Assembly (NCBI GenBank): GCA_963750915.1
Contig: CAVVSF010000008.1
Span: 124,001-188,000 of the forward strand
Origin: DATBJJ01 sp963750915
GTDB taxonomy: Bacteria > Acidobacteriota > Vicinamibacteria > Vicinamibacterales > 2-12-FULL-66-21
DNA length: 64,000 nt
Reading direction: 5' to 3'
Made by a program: the position numbers and the translations under genes. Positions 56,364-63,815 of this stretch are shown here, one piece after another (position 1 is the first letter of the stretch; every line of letters begins with the position of its first letter). The notes below the pieces were generated by a model. It saw only the letters and a program-made list of their open reading frames with translations. It was not told where the DNA came from and ran no database searches.

Positions 56364-56839
56364 CTTTTAACTGCTCTATCTAAAGCGACTTACAGTCGCT
56401 CGCTTTCTGCTGTACCTGCAATGTACCGCGGGCAGACTTGACTGTGCGTCAGCTATCGACTGCACACCGCGACTACCCGTTTTCAGATCAGCCGCGTGAC
56501 GCGCGTGGGCGAAGGGCTGCGAAGCTGTCTGCTCCTTTTGGGTCCAAGGCTCGCTGCTCGGCGACTAACATCAGGAAGGCGCTGAACCTTTGATCCTGGG
56601 AAGCGGCCACGGACTTGATTCGAAGCTGGGAAGCCTCTGGACTCATCGGTGTCGTCAAAGCGGACATTCCGACAGTCGCCGAAGCCGTCACGAAGTCTTT
56701 CGCTGACGCCACCGCACCACGCAGTCTCGCTTTGCCGCCAGCATTCTCTGACTTTCCACTCACTGCGCCGCATCCCTTCCAAAGGTCATTCGCTGTTCGT
56801 CGTGCACACAGTCTGAACTGTGTATCGATACCGCCCCAG
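56364..56839. other. Gene-poor stretch downstream of tmRNA
   Basis: Starts with a hairpin AGCGAC-TTACA-GTCGCT (56384-56400), a possible tmRNA terminator with a weak T-run. The remainder has lower GC by eye and no recognised gene apart from one doubtful small frame (56488-56763). No integrase or second copy of the tmRNA 3' end was found within the window. Confidence 0.55.
56488..56763 (-). CDS. Doubtful small hypothetical protein
   Basis: 91 codons from a GTG with GGAAGG about 10 bases upstream. The translation (MSGKSENAGGKARLRG onward) has a balanced composition, with Ser, Ala and few Cys, but no family resemblance. It could be a remnant of a mobile-element gene at the tmRNA site, or chance. 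Confidence 0.25.
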   Translation of the reverse strand: MSGKSENAGGKARLRGAVASAKDFVTASATVGMSALTTPMSPEASQLRIKSVAASQDQRFSAFLMLVAEQRALDPKGADSFAALRPRASRG

Positions 56840-58548
56840 CTATCTCGCCAATCCGACGAGCTCCCAGCCTGAGCCCGCGCGCCGGAAGTACACCGTGACG
56901 GGCGTGGCCCACGACGGAAAGTGCGGGTGGATGGCTGCCACCCGAACCTGGATGAAGTCGGCGTTGGCTCGAGGCACGGTCAGCGCAGCCGGCGCCTGCG
57001 CTCGTGGCTCGCCGACTGCGATCTCGCCACCGGCGTCGGTCGCGAGGCCGGTCAGGTTGTCGAATCGAGCCCACTGCAGCCGATAGCCGCTCGGAGGCGT
57101 GGCGACTCCGGCCTGCTCGGCAGCATTGGCAAACGTCAGTTCGCCTGACGCGCTCAACGAGAAGTCTACGAGCGGATTGATCGGCGTCAGCCAGGCGCGC
57201 AGCACCTTGTCGCGCCGGCGCAGCAGTGTCGCCGTCATGTACTCGGTCGCGCGTGGATCGCTGTATCTGGCCTTCTCGACGACGGCCCGCACGGTGGCGT
57301 CATCGAATCGTGAAATGATGCGCGCCGCCCAGAACGCGTCCTCAGGCCGCATGTTCTCGAACGCGGGATTCGGATATTCAGGCTTCCACGACGTGGGCTC
57401 GAAGGCATCGGCTTCGAATCGACCCACGGCGCGCGGCACATCGGGATACGAAATGCGAGTCCAGGGGCGTGCATACATCCCAAGCGTGGCCAGCGTCAGC
57501 CAGCCTGGCTTCCACTCGAGGATGTACTCGTTGCCCGGCCGGTGACGCTGCGCGTAGACCGTTCCACTTCCCATAATCGAACCAAAGTCGAACATGTAGT
57601 GCTTGATGTAGCGTCGGTTCGGCTCGCCGACGAGCATGTCCAGGCTGTTGACGCCGCGGGAATCGTCGTGGTTCAGCCACGCGCCGAACACGCGCGCGGC
57701 CCTGAGCTCGCGGCGGTGCTCGTGCGGCACGATGTCGTTGGGATCGTCGGGCCGCGTGCCGTAGTACCGAAAGTTGCCCAACGGCTTGCCGTCGGCAAAG
57801 CGGCTGACCAGCACGCGGTACTTGCCGTCGGCTCGCCGGGCCGCCCGTCGAAGCACCTTGTCCACGTCGCTGCGCGTGAACGGCCGCTTTCGTCCACCCG
57901 CGAGCGGGTCGCGGTACGTCGCCTTATCGGAGATGACGAGCCGGCTCGGATCAAGTTCGGCCAGGTAGACGTCCACCGTGTGGTATCCGAACGCGTGATA
58001 GAACGCCGTGCCGATGATTTCCGCCCCCGTCGCCAGTTCCGGATTGGCGGGCGGGTCGAATTCGATCTGATACGTGTGCCCTTCGCGGTCGGTCATCCGG
58101 AATCCAGGCTGCACGCCTGTGGCTTTGCCGCCAGACACCTTCCAGCCATCCAGTGAGATCGACTCGAACGATCTGGGCCACGCACGACATCGTCAATCGA
58201 CATCGCGTCACGGCCGATGCGGTTGACGAACCACGCCGAGTTCGGCACCTCGTCGAGCGTGTTGACGTTCATCGCCCGGAGATCCCGCCGCTCGCCAGGC
58301 GTCGCGAACGTGTTGACGACGAAGTCGTAGCTGTTGGCGTCCTCGACTGCCTTCACAGACGAGGCGTCGGCGACCGCGTCGTTGTCGATCCACAAGGGAT
58401 CGTCGGGATAGAAGTGCGGCCGCGCCGTCGTGACCACGCCGACCGTGCCGAGGACGGCAACAGCCGTGAGCCCGACGACGGTTGCGCACAGCCGGCGCGC
58501 TGCCGACCTAGAACTTGCCACCGAAGACGATCCAAAGATGCTTGCCAT
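56840..58548 (-). CDS. Exported protein with atypical kinase-like motifs, frame-disrupted
   Basis: About 569 aa after restoring one missing base near 58170 (VRGP, then SFESISLDGWKVSGGKATG). ATG 58548 overlaps the Omp85 gene; GTG 58521 is an alternative. N-terminal signal anchor (LCATVVGLTAVAVLGTVGVV), then soluble sequence. The centre has WLNHDDSRGVNSLDML followed by YIKHYMFDFGSIMG, the spacing and order of the catalytic HxD...N and DFG motifs of PI3/4-kinase- and HipA/CotH-like folds. Not a recognised family; a kinase-like fold is inference. It is coupled to the barrel gene. Confidence 0.68.
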
Positions 58549-59717
58549 CGCGACTCCCAAAGGCCGCGTCCACGCGAAGGACGATGCCGTTATCCGTGTT
58601 GAAGCGGAATCCGACCCCATAGTCGGATTCGAGGTCGTTCAGGTCGAGATCGGCGCGGCGCATGGCGACCTTTCCGGCGTCGTAGAAGAGCGCGGCGTCG
58701 AGTCCGGACCAGATCTCAAAGCGATACTCCGCCTGCAGGAGCAGCGCATGTGGACCGCGGAACCGATAGTCGCGGTAGCCGCGGAGCGAGTCGTTCCCGC
58801 CCAGCGTCGGCATCAGGTAGAAGGGCATTTGCTGGCCGGAAGCAGTCTCGGACGTCGAGGCCGCCACGCGTCCCATCAGCACGCGCCGCTCCGAGAGGAA
58901 GCTGACGAACTGCCGCAGGTCCACGTCCAGGCGAGTGAAGGATACGCCGAGAGATCGCGATCGTCGTAGTGGCTGAGCTCGGCGCGGTACCAGCCGCCCT
59001 TGCGGGCGTTCAGCGGCTGGCGCGAGTCGATCTCGACGAACGCGATGGTACGAAGTAGTTCGGCTGCGCTGACAGTCCTGGAGCCGATGCCTCGTCGTAC
59101 TGCTCGCCGATCGAGACCAGCGCTTTGTCCGTGCCATCGCTCACCCTGGGCTCGTAGTACTCGAGGCCGCCACCGATCGAGACGACGGGAGCCACGCGCA
59201 TAGCCGCTCGCGCACCAATCGTCTGAGCGCGCAGCTGAAAGTCGGCCTGCGCGGACCGAAGCGAGTCCGGACCGAGACCAAAGTAGTCTTCCTGTGGATA
59301 CTCGGAGCGCCGGCCGTAGCCCTCCGCCAGAAATCGGCCGCCGCCAAGATTTGGAAACCGAACGCGTGCCTCTCCGGCCCAGTACCCCTTGAGCGAGGCG
59401 CCTCCCCACACGTCGAGGGCGGCGTCGGAGCCGAAGAGACGACGCGAGCGATAGCCCGCCCCGTACGCGAAACCGCTTCCGGTCGTGATGCTCCCAAGCT
59501 TCGCGTAGATGCCATCGCGAGTGATGAGCGGGATGCCGCCGGTCTCGACGGCTTTCAGCGCGCGCTCGAGGAGATTCGGTTCGTACGGCGTGACCGTCTG
59601 CTGCTTTTCCTCCCGCTGCTGCTTCTGCGCTTCCTCGCGCGTCTCTTGCGCGATGGCAACGGTTCCGAACGGAAGCATCGCGAGTAGGCACAGCGGAACA
59701 AGTCGATTCAGTTTCAT
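58508..59717 (-). CDS. Omp85/BamA-type surface antigen barrel, frame-disrupted
   Basis: About 403 aa after two missing bases are restored near 59045 and 58945 (joints QPNYFV to RTIAFVEIDSRQPLN, and DRDL to GVSFTRLDVDLRQF). Signal peptide ends VAIAQ. The C-terminal half is a bacterial surface antigen barrel: LPTLGGNDSLRGYRDYRF-type L6 motif (GGNDSLRGYRDYRFRG), ALLLQAEYRFEIW, ALFYDAGKVAM and GVGFRFNTDNGIVLRVDAAF, with final Phe. No POTRA domains are evident, so it is a short barrel-only Omp85 relative. It is followed by the kinase-like gene and preceded by a -24/-12 box. Confidence 0.82.
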
Positions 59718-59749
59718 TTCGGCCCTCGATTCATTTGCGGCGATGCCAT

Positions 59750-59764
59750 GGCAACAACGGTGCC
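59750..59764 (-). promoter_or_regulatory. Putative sigma-54 promoter (P1) of the Omp85-like gene
   Basis: On the minus strand GGCACCGTTGTTGCC shows GG and GC separated by 10 bases, with perfect GGCAC and TTGC. The start would be near 59739, about 22 bases before the ATG at 59717. A CGTGTG-N4-GCGCCG half-like repeat abuts it at 59767-59782. Confidence 0.6.
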
Positions 59765-59804
59765 GACGTGTGGGACGCGCCGGACACCGGGATCGAACCG
59801 CGTG

Positions 59805-60182
59805 CTACGCCAGCACCGGCTTCGCGGAACCGCGGCGATTCGCCGGGCGCGTCACGTACAAAACCGCCAGCAGCCCGAGCAACGCGACCGGCAACAACGA
59901 TTTCCCGTCGCCCGCCAGATAGTGCGCCACGACTGCCGCGATCCACATGAAGGTAAAGCCTGCGTAGGCCCATTCCTTCAACGTCGGCAGCCGTGGCAGG
60001 AGCAGCACGATGGCTCCTGCCAGCTTCCCGATGCCGAGCAGGACACGCAACTGCTGGGGATATCCCACGTGCCGAAAGTTCTCGACCGCCTCGGGGGCCG
60101 TGGTCAGATAGCTGAAGGCGGCGAACAGCGTCGCGATCCCCACTAGACCTGTGGCTCCCCAGTACGCAATCTTTCGTGGCAT
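59805..60182 (-). CDS. DoxX-like family membrane protein
   Basis: 125 aa with four membrane helices: AYWGATGLVGIATLFAAFSY, a second around LRVLLGIGKLAGAIVLLLP, then EWAYAGFTFMWIAAVVAHYL and LLPVALLGLLAVLYVT. The GIGKLAGAIVLL motif and FRHVGYP element fit the DoxX-like family, linked in some bacteria to redox or thiosulfate metabolism. AGGAGG lies upstream of ATG 60182. It has its own -24/-12 box and precedes the Omp85-kinase pair on the same strand. Confidence 0.85.
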   Translation of the reverse strand: MPRKIAYWGATGLVGIATLFAAFSYLTTAPEAVENFRHVGYPQQLRVLLGIGKLAGAIVLLLPRLPTLKEWAYAGFTFMWIAAVVAHYLAGDGKSLLPVALLGLLAVLYVTRPANRRGSAKPVLA

Positions 60183-60308
60183 CTTTCCTCCTCATCTGAT
60201 GCCGGCGATCAGGACGTGATTCCGGCGGCCTGTTGCCGAAGTGCTTATCGCATTCACTCGCGTGTGTGACCGTTCGCGCATCACCGCGCTGCGGTCGATA
60301 CACGCAAG

Positions 60309-60323
60309 GGCAAAGGTGATGCC
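60309..60323 (-). promoter_or_regulatory. Putative sigma-54 promoter (P2) of the DoxX-like gene
   Basis: Minus strand GGCATCACCTTTGCC: GG-N10-GC with GGCA and TTTGC. The identical 15-mer occurs at 62691-62705 (P4), and flanking bases are also shared (23 of 24 over CACGCAA...GCCT on the plus strand). Confidence 0.7.
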
Positions 60324-60443
60324 TGCGCACAGCGCCGAGCGCCCACTCGCGTGCCGCAGCCACTTTTCGAGGAACACAGGCCAGATCCACCAGGTTTCGT
60401 TCTCGCGCTCGGATGCATCGGCACTCATCGTCGGTCGCGGGCG

Positions 60444-60479
60444 GTGTGTCGTGGCACACGGTCCGTGCGTTTTCACACG
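60444..60479 (-). promoter_or_regulatory. Paired inverted repeats upstream of P2 (putative enhancer site)
   Basis: GTGTGT-CGTG-GCACAC (60444-60459) and CGTGCG-TTTT-CACACG (60464-60479), about 120-155 bases upstream of the -24 element, a usual distance for enhancer-binding proteins. Confidence 0.55.
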
Positions 60480-60629
60480 AGGCGGTAGTCATGGAGAACA
60501 AGGAGAACGGGGTAAAGAGGGTCGGGTGTGAGGGTCACGGGTGAGGACGCGGCGCATCGCCGTGACGAGCGCAGTTCTTACGACGCGTTGAGAGCGCGCG
60601 TGAGCTCCGGGCCTCGGAGACCCCCCGGG

Positions 60630-60947
60630 TTACAGGGCGGATGCAGACTCCGTCGAAGTGGTGCTGGCGGGATGCCGGGAGAGTGACTGGACCGCTGAGG
60701 TGGTGACGAGCTGATCCCCACAAATGAACTGCATACGAAGGGCGATGTCGATTATCCGTGGGTGGAACGAACCGCTGTCTGCGGTAGAACCGACGAACAG
60801 GACGCGCCGGAACTCTGTGAAATGGCGGCCGCCGCGCACCAGCACGTCTGCCTCGTCGCCTCGAAGCACGATCAGCTCGTATACGCTCGCGCGCGTCGTG
60901 ACGACAATCGTTTCCGGCGCCGCGCATGAACCAAGGTCAATCGACAT
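60630..60947 (-). CDS. Small conserved-looking hypothetical protein with YELIVL motif
   Basis: 105 aa from the ATG at 60947. Soluble, with VYELIVLRGDEADVLVRGG, HFTEFRRVLFVGSTADSGSF and IDIALRMQFICGDQLVTTSA, then a Ser/Thr-rich tail. I have a pattern memory of similar small acidobacterial proteins but no named domain. It follows the NHLP-leader-like gene by 35 bases and probably shares promoter P3. Confidence 0.6.
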   Translation of the reverse strand: MSIDLGSCAAPETIVVTTRASVYELIVLRGDEADVLVRGGRHFTEFRRVLFVGSTADSGSFHPRIIDIALRMQFICGDQLVTTSAVQSLSRHPASTTSTESASAL

Positions 60948-60982
60948 GGCCGTTCTGTTTCGCTCCTGGTGATGCGCGATCC

Positions 60983-61192
60983 TCAGTGCTGCGGTGCGCC
61001 TCTCACGGCGCTTCTCAGGAACCACACACCAGCATCGGTCCGGCACAAGAGATCGATCTCGTCGCGGGTAAGATCGAAACCTCGCAGACACAGCTCGGCG
61101 ACCGTTTCCACCCGGTCGAGCGCAAATCGGATGCGCAGGTTCTCATCGGTGAGCAGCTTGTCGATGACCATTCCAACGATCGATCGTGACAT
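60983..61192 (-). CDS. Short Os1348/NHLP-leader-like protein (possible RiPP precursor-type)
   Basis: 69 aa from the ATG at 61192, with AAGGAGG seven bases upstream. The pattern SIVGMVIDKLLTDENLRIRF, ELCLRGFDLTRDEIDLLCRT matches the short Os1348-type NHLP (nitrile-hydratase-leader-like) proteins: a helix, LTDExxRxxF, then G(F/L)DLTxxEI. Such proteins resemble leader peptides of ribosomal peptides, but here the C-terminal core after the leader is very short (VRGAPQH), and no maturase is in the window. It is first in a unit with the YELIVL gene. Confidence 0.6.
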   Translation of the reverse strand: MSRSIVGMVIDKLLTDENLRIRFALDRVETVAELCLRGFDLTRDEIDLLCRTDAGVWFLRSAVRGAPQH

Positions 61193-61224
61193 GGCGTCGC
61201 CTCCTTCGGAGCTGCACCCGCCAC

Positions 61225-61240
61225 GGCAACATCCACGCCA
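61225..61240 (-). promoter_or_regulatory. Putative sigma-54 promoter (P3) of the NHLP-leader-like gene
   Basis: Minus strand TGGCGTGGATGTTGCC: TGG and TTGC with GG-N10-GC. Predicted start near 61214, about 22 bases before the ATG. Confidence 0.6.
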
Positions 61241-61303
61241 CGCCACCGAAGCCCCGAACGTGCCGGTTTTTCAGCGGCGGGAGGACAGGGCGCGATTTCC
61301 GAC

Positions 61304-61336
61304 TGCGCGTTAGCACACGCCATGCGCGATCACACG
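61304..61336 (-). promoter_or_regulatory. Paired inverted repeats upstream of P3 (putative enhancer site)
   Basis: TGCGCG-TTAG-CACACG (61304-61319) and CATGCG-CGAT-CACACG (61321-61336) start 17 bases apart, as in the pair at 62834-62866. Distance to the -24 element is 65-97 bases. Thirteen bases, TGCGTGTGATCGC, are shared exactly with the 62834 site. Confidence 0.6.
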
Positions 61337-61730
61337 CACTGCCGCACATGCGGTCGAGCGGGATGCCAGCCGTGTTCAGCGGACTCGCGCGACGGTCGCA
61401 CTATCCGGATCTGGGACAGCAGGAAGAGGCGCGAGCGGCTTAGGCGGGCTTCGATCGTTATTTCACGACACCGGTAGACGTGAAGTCGCTCCGAGCGTTC
61501 CTTGCAGCAACGGGTGAAGCGCTCGCGGAATGATCGCAACCTCGCAATCTGGTGAGCCCTTGTTCTCTGACGCGGCATCGCTGGTTTGCGAGAAGTCGTT
61601 GATTGAGCGACCCTCGAGTCGCTCGAGTGTGCCGCTCAGCGCAACGTCGTCGTCCGACGTTGGGCCATGCCGCGCGCCTGGTCCATCCCGCTCGAATGAA
61701 CCAGGTTGGTGCAGAACGCCCTGCCTACAG
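61337..61730. other. Gene-poor spacer
   Basis: About 390 bases between the P3 enhancer repeats and the 3' end of the outer-membrane gene. Several open frames exist, but none shows a binding site plus family-like sequence. I see nothing definite. Confidence 0.5.
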
Positions 61731-62625
61731 CTAGAAGAGCGCCTTCTTGATGAGGGCCGGGATCGTCGGAGTCGCTTGCAGCTGAATATTCCACTTCGGG
61801 CCGGCGACATCTGGACGAACCGGGTAGGTACTGCACCTGCAACTGGAACAGCGTCGGCAGGCCTCCGCATTTGCACATCTTGCCTACCTGTGGCCCCAGA
61901 CCAAACGTCCCTCGTTCACCTCCGCGCGCCTTCCAATCCACCGAAAGCTGCGGCTGGGTGCCTATGGTCCACCCGTTTGCGAACAAGTACGTGAAGTTGA
62001 AGGTTCCGCTCATCTGGTTGGTGTCCCGGCCGTCGCCGCCGATCTTGAACCATTGCTGCACGAAGGCATAGGCGATGAAGTGCTTGCCGAGCAACACGGC
62101 TCCCGCGTCAGGCCCCAGCTGCCAGGTGTCCTGACTCAGCAGATCCTCCGATGCCGTGGGGAAAATGAACGTCGGGCCTGCGCCGACCATGAGCCGGCCG
62201 CCGAGCAGCGAACGCGGCAGCGCAAATGCGAGAACGGTGTCGCCGAACCCGGCGGTCCGTTGATTCTGCCCGCTCTGATCGAAATGGGGGATCGAATTCA
62301 CGATTGGCACCATCGGGCGGACAATCAGCCCCTGCTTCTCGGTGAGCCTCAGACTAATCAACGGCTGGAACAGCAGATTGCTCTGCACCCGAGTGTGATC
62401 GTCGCCGCGGGGCATCTCCGTCCAATTGTTGTTCTGCTGCAGCTGCAGCGCCCAACTGCTGGCGAACGGATTACTCGCCTGCTGGGCCAGAGCGGCGGCA
62501 GACTGATCCCCTGATGTCTGTGGTCCGTTGGTTGTTGTCGCCTGCGTTTGCGCAAAGCCTGGGTTCGCCACGCACGCGAATGCGAGGGCTAGACCCAGAA
62601 TCGTTGTGACCTTCTGCCGTATCAT
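61731..62625 (-). CDS. Outer-membrane beta-barrel transporter-like protein (bacterial 'neuromedin U' type), frame-disrupted
   Basis: About 297 aa after removing one extra base near 61830; the corrected end is VAGPKWNIQLQATPTIPALI, closing in ALF at a TAG (61733-61731). Uncorrected, the frame runs to 61636. Signal peptide ends GFAQ. Barrel strands include TRVQSNLLFQPLISLRLTEK, LIVRPMVPIVNSI, GRLMVGAGPTFIFPTASEDL, AYAFVQQWFKIGGD and GWTIGTQPQLSVDWKA, the pattern of a widespread outer-membrane family whose database label neuromedin U is a misnomer. Ligand unknown. AGGAG precedes the ATG. Confidence 0.8.
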
Positions 62626-62690
62626 CTTCAGCTCCTCTCATCCCTTCGCATCACCGATGTCGGCACGACCACGTGCCGATTGCACGCAAC

Positions 62691-62705
62691 GGCAAAGGTG
62701 ATGCC
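62691..62705 (-). promoter_or_regulatory. Putative sigma-54 promoter (P4) of the outer-membrane gene
   Basis: Minus strand GGCATCACCTTTGCC, identical to P2. Predicted start near 62680, about 55 bases before ATG 62625. Confidence 0.7.
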
Positions 62706-62833
62706 TCCCGCTCGGCAGCGAGAGTCGCTCCACTCGCTCGTGAGGCAATTCCCTGAGAAACGCCGCCGAGATCGACGTAATTGCCTTCTCGTGGTCGGGC
62801 GCATCAACGCCGAGCGTGCCTGGACGGCGGCTG

Positions 62834-62866
62834 CGTGTGATCGCACACACCGCGCGAAAGCACACA
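62834..62866. promoter_or_regulatory. Paired inverted repeats between divergent P4 and P5 (putative shared enhancer)
   Basis: CGTGTG-ATCG-CACACA (62834-62849) and CGCGCG-AAAG-CACACA (62851-62866), starting 17 bases apart. They are ~130-160 bases from the P4 -24 element and ~66-98 bases from the P5 -24 element, so one site could serve both. Confidence 0.6.
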
Positions 62867-62891
62867 CTCATTTGCGCGGCGACCGCAGAGA

Positions 62892-62913
62892 AACACGCCA
62901 ATTCTGGCGTGTT
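62892..62913. promoter_or_regulatory. Perfect inverted repeat upstream of P5
   Basis: AACACGCCA-ATTC-TGGCGTGTT, 9-bp perfect arms. It lies 18 bases upstream of the P5 -24 element, a position suited to a regulator distinct from the enhancer pair. Confidence 0.6.
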
Positions 62914-62931
62914 CACGAGGCATCGCGCGCC

Positions 62932-62946
62932 GGCATCGCCGTTGCC
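62932..62946 (+). promoter_or_regulatory. Putative sigma-54 promoter (P5) of the DUF2490-like gene
   Basis: Plus strand GGCATCGCCGTTGCC matches 13 of 15 bases of P2/P4, with GG-N10-GC. Start expected near 62957, about 75 bases before ATG 63032. Confidence 0.65.
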
Positions 62947-63031
62947 ATCTCCCGACGCGTGACGCCGGACCTCACAACGAGGTTCGCCGAACGGTAACTG
63001 TGGCGTCGATGACGACGTCCGTGGAGATGGT

Positions 63032-63777
63032 ATGCGAGGGCTCACAAGGTTGGCGCGGTATCTCGTGCCAAGTGCTCTGGTGGTCTGTGTGATGTCGCTG
63101 GGCGCACCGTGTGCTGCCCAAGAAAACGTCGACCCACCTACTGTACCTGCTGCACCCGATCCAGGCGATGGACGTGGCTCACTCCTCGCGCCGTCGGGCT
63201 GGCTGGTGCTGAGCACCCCGGTGCAGAAACAGATCGATCTGAAACTGTATGGGTTTTACATCGGTAGATTGGACACACCAGTCGCACAAGTTGACGTTCC
63301 AATTCGGACGACGAAGTTTCTGACGGTGACTCCCAGCTACATGTATTACGCGGTTCCTGCAAGCGGGCTCAATAAGCTGCCGCCGCAGCCGGGAGGATTC
63401 ACCGACAGCTACGACGAGCACCAGTTTCGAATCGACGGGACCGTGGCGTTCTCCGTTCGCAAGTTCGAGATCTCCGGCCGCAACATGTATGTCAGAAGGT
63501 TCCGTCCAGCGCTCGCGGACGATACGAACCGTTACCGCGGCGAAGTTGCGATCGCGCATCCCCTGACGGTTCGAGGGCCGCATCTGGAAGCCGTTCGCCG
63601 CATACGAAACCTATCTATGAGCAGGATGGTGGATGGAACAGAGAGCGCATGTGGACTGGCGTCACGCTGCCACTCAACAAGCGCGTGTTCTTTCAGCCAT
63701 CCTACATGTGGGAGACCAGTGAAGGCAGTAGAACCGTCGACTACTTGTTGTTTGGCCTGATCGTCAATACGAGATAG
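63032..63777 (+). CDS. DUF2490-like outer-membrane protein, frame-disrupted
   Basis: About 247 aa after removing extra bases near 63580 and 63615 (restoring RIWKPFAAYETYYEQDGGWN, then the end LLFGLIVNTR at TAG 63775-63777). Signal peptide ends CAAQE. The body alternates strands (VQKQIDLKLYGFYIGRLDT, FLTVTPSYMYYAVPASG, DEHQFRIDGTVAFSV, NRERMWTGVTLPLNKRVFFQ), fitting the DUF2490 barrel family. GGAG precedes the ATG. It is followed by a kelch-type gene 38 bases on, probably in the same transcript under P5. Confidence 0.72.
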
Positions 63778-63815
63778 GACCTGTTACATCGTCAACTACC
63801 TGAAAGGAGACATTC

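Larger units (their letters stand above)
60183..60629. other. Regulatory intergenic region upstream of the DoxX-like gene
   Basis: About 450 bases holding the P2 sigma-54 box and its upstream inverted repeats, and a leader of ~115 bases. Open frames here show no family resemblance; one resembles a frame at 62628-62867 only because both contain the shared promoter block. Confidence 0.6.

Noticed and set aside
56364..56839. Integrase remnant next to tmRNA
   Set aside because: No tyrosine-recombinase motif is readable in any frame, so an integration event is only conjecture.
59775..59815. tRNA T-arm-like sequence (ACCGGGATCGAACCG) on the minus strand
   Set aside because: No acceptor, D or anticodon arms can be built, and it overlaps the end of the DoxX-like gene.
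60192..60476. Open frame resembling one at 62628-62867
   Set aside because: The similarity is confined to the shared promoter block GGCAAAGGTGATGCC and its flanks; neither has a ribosome binding site or family resemblance.
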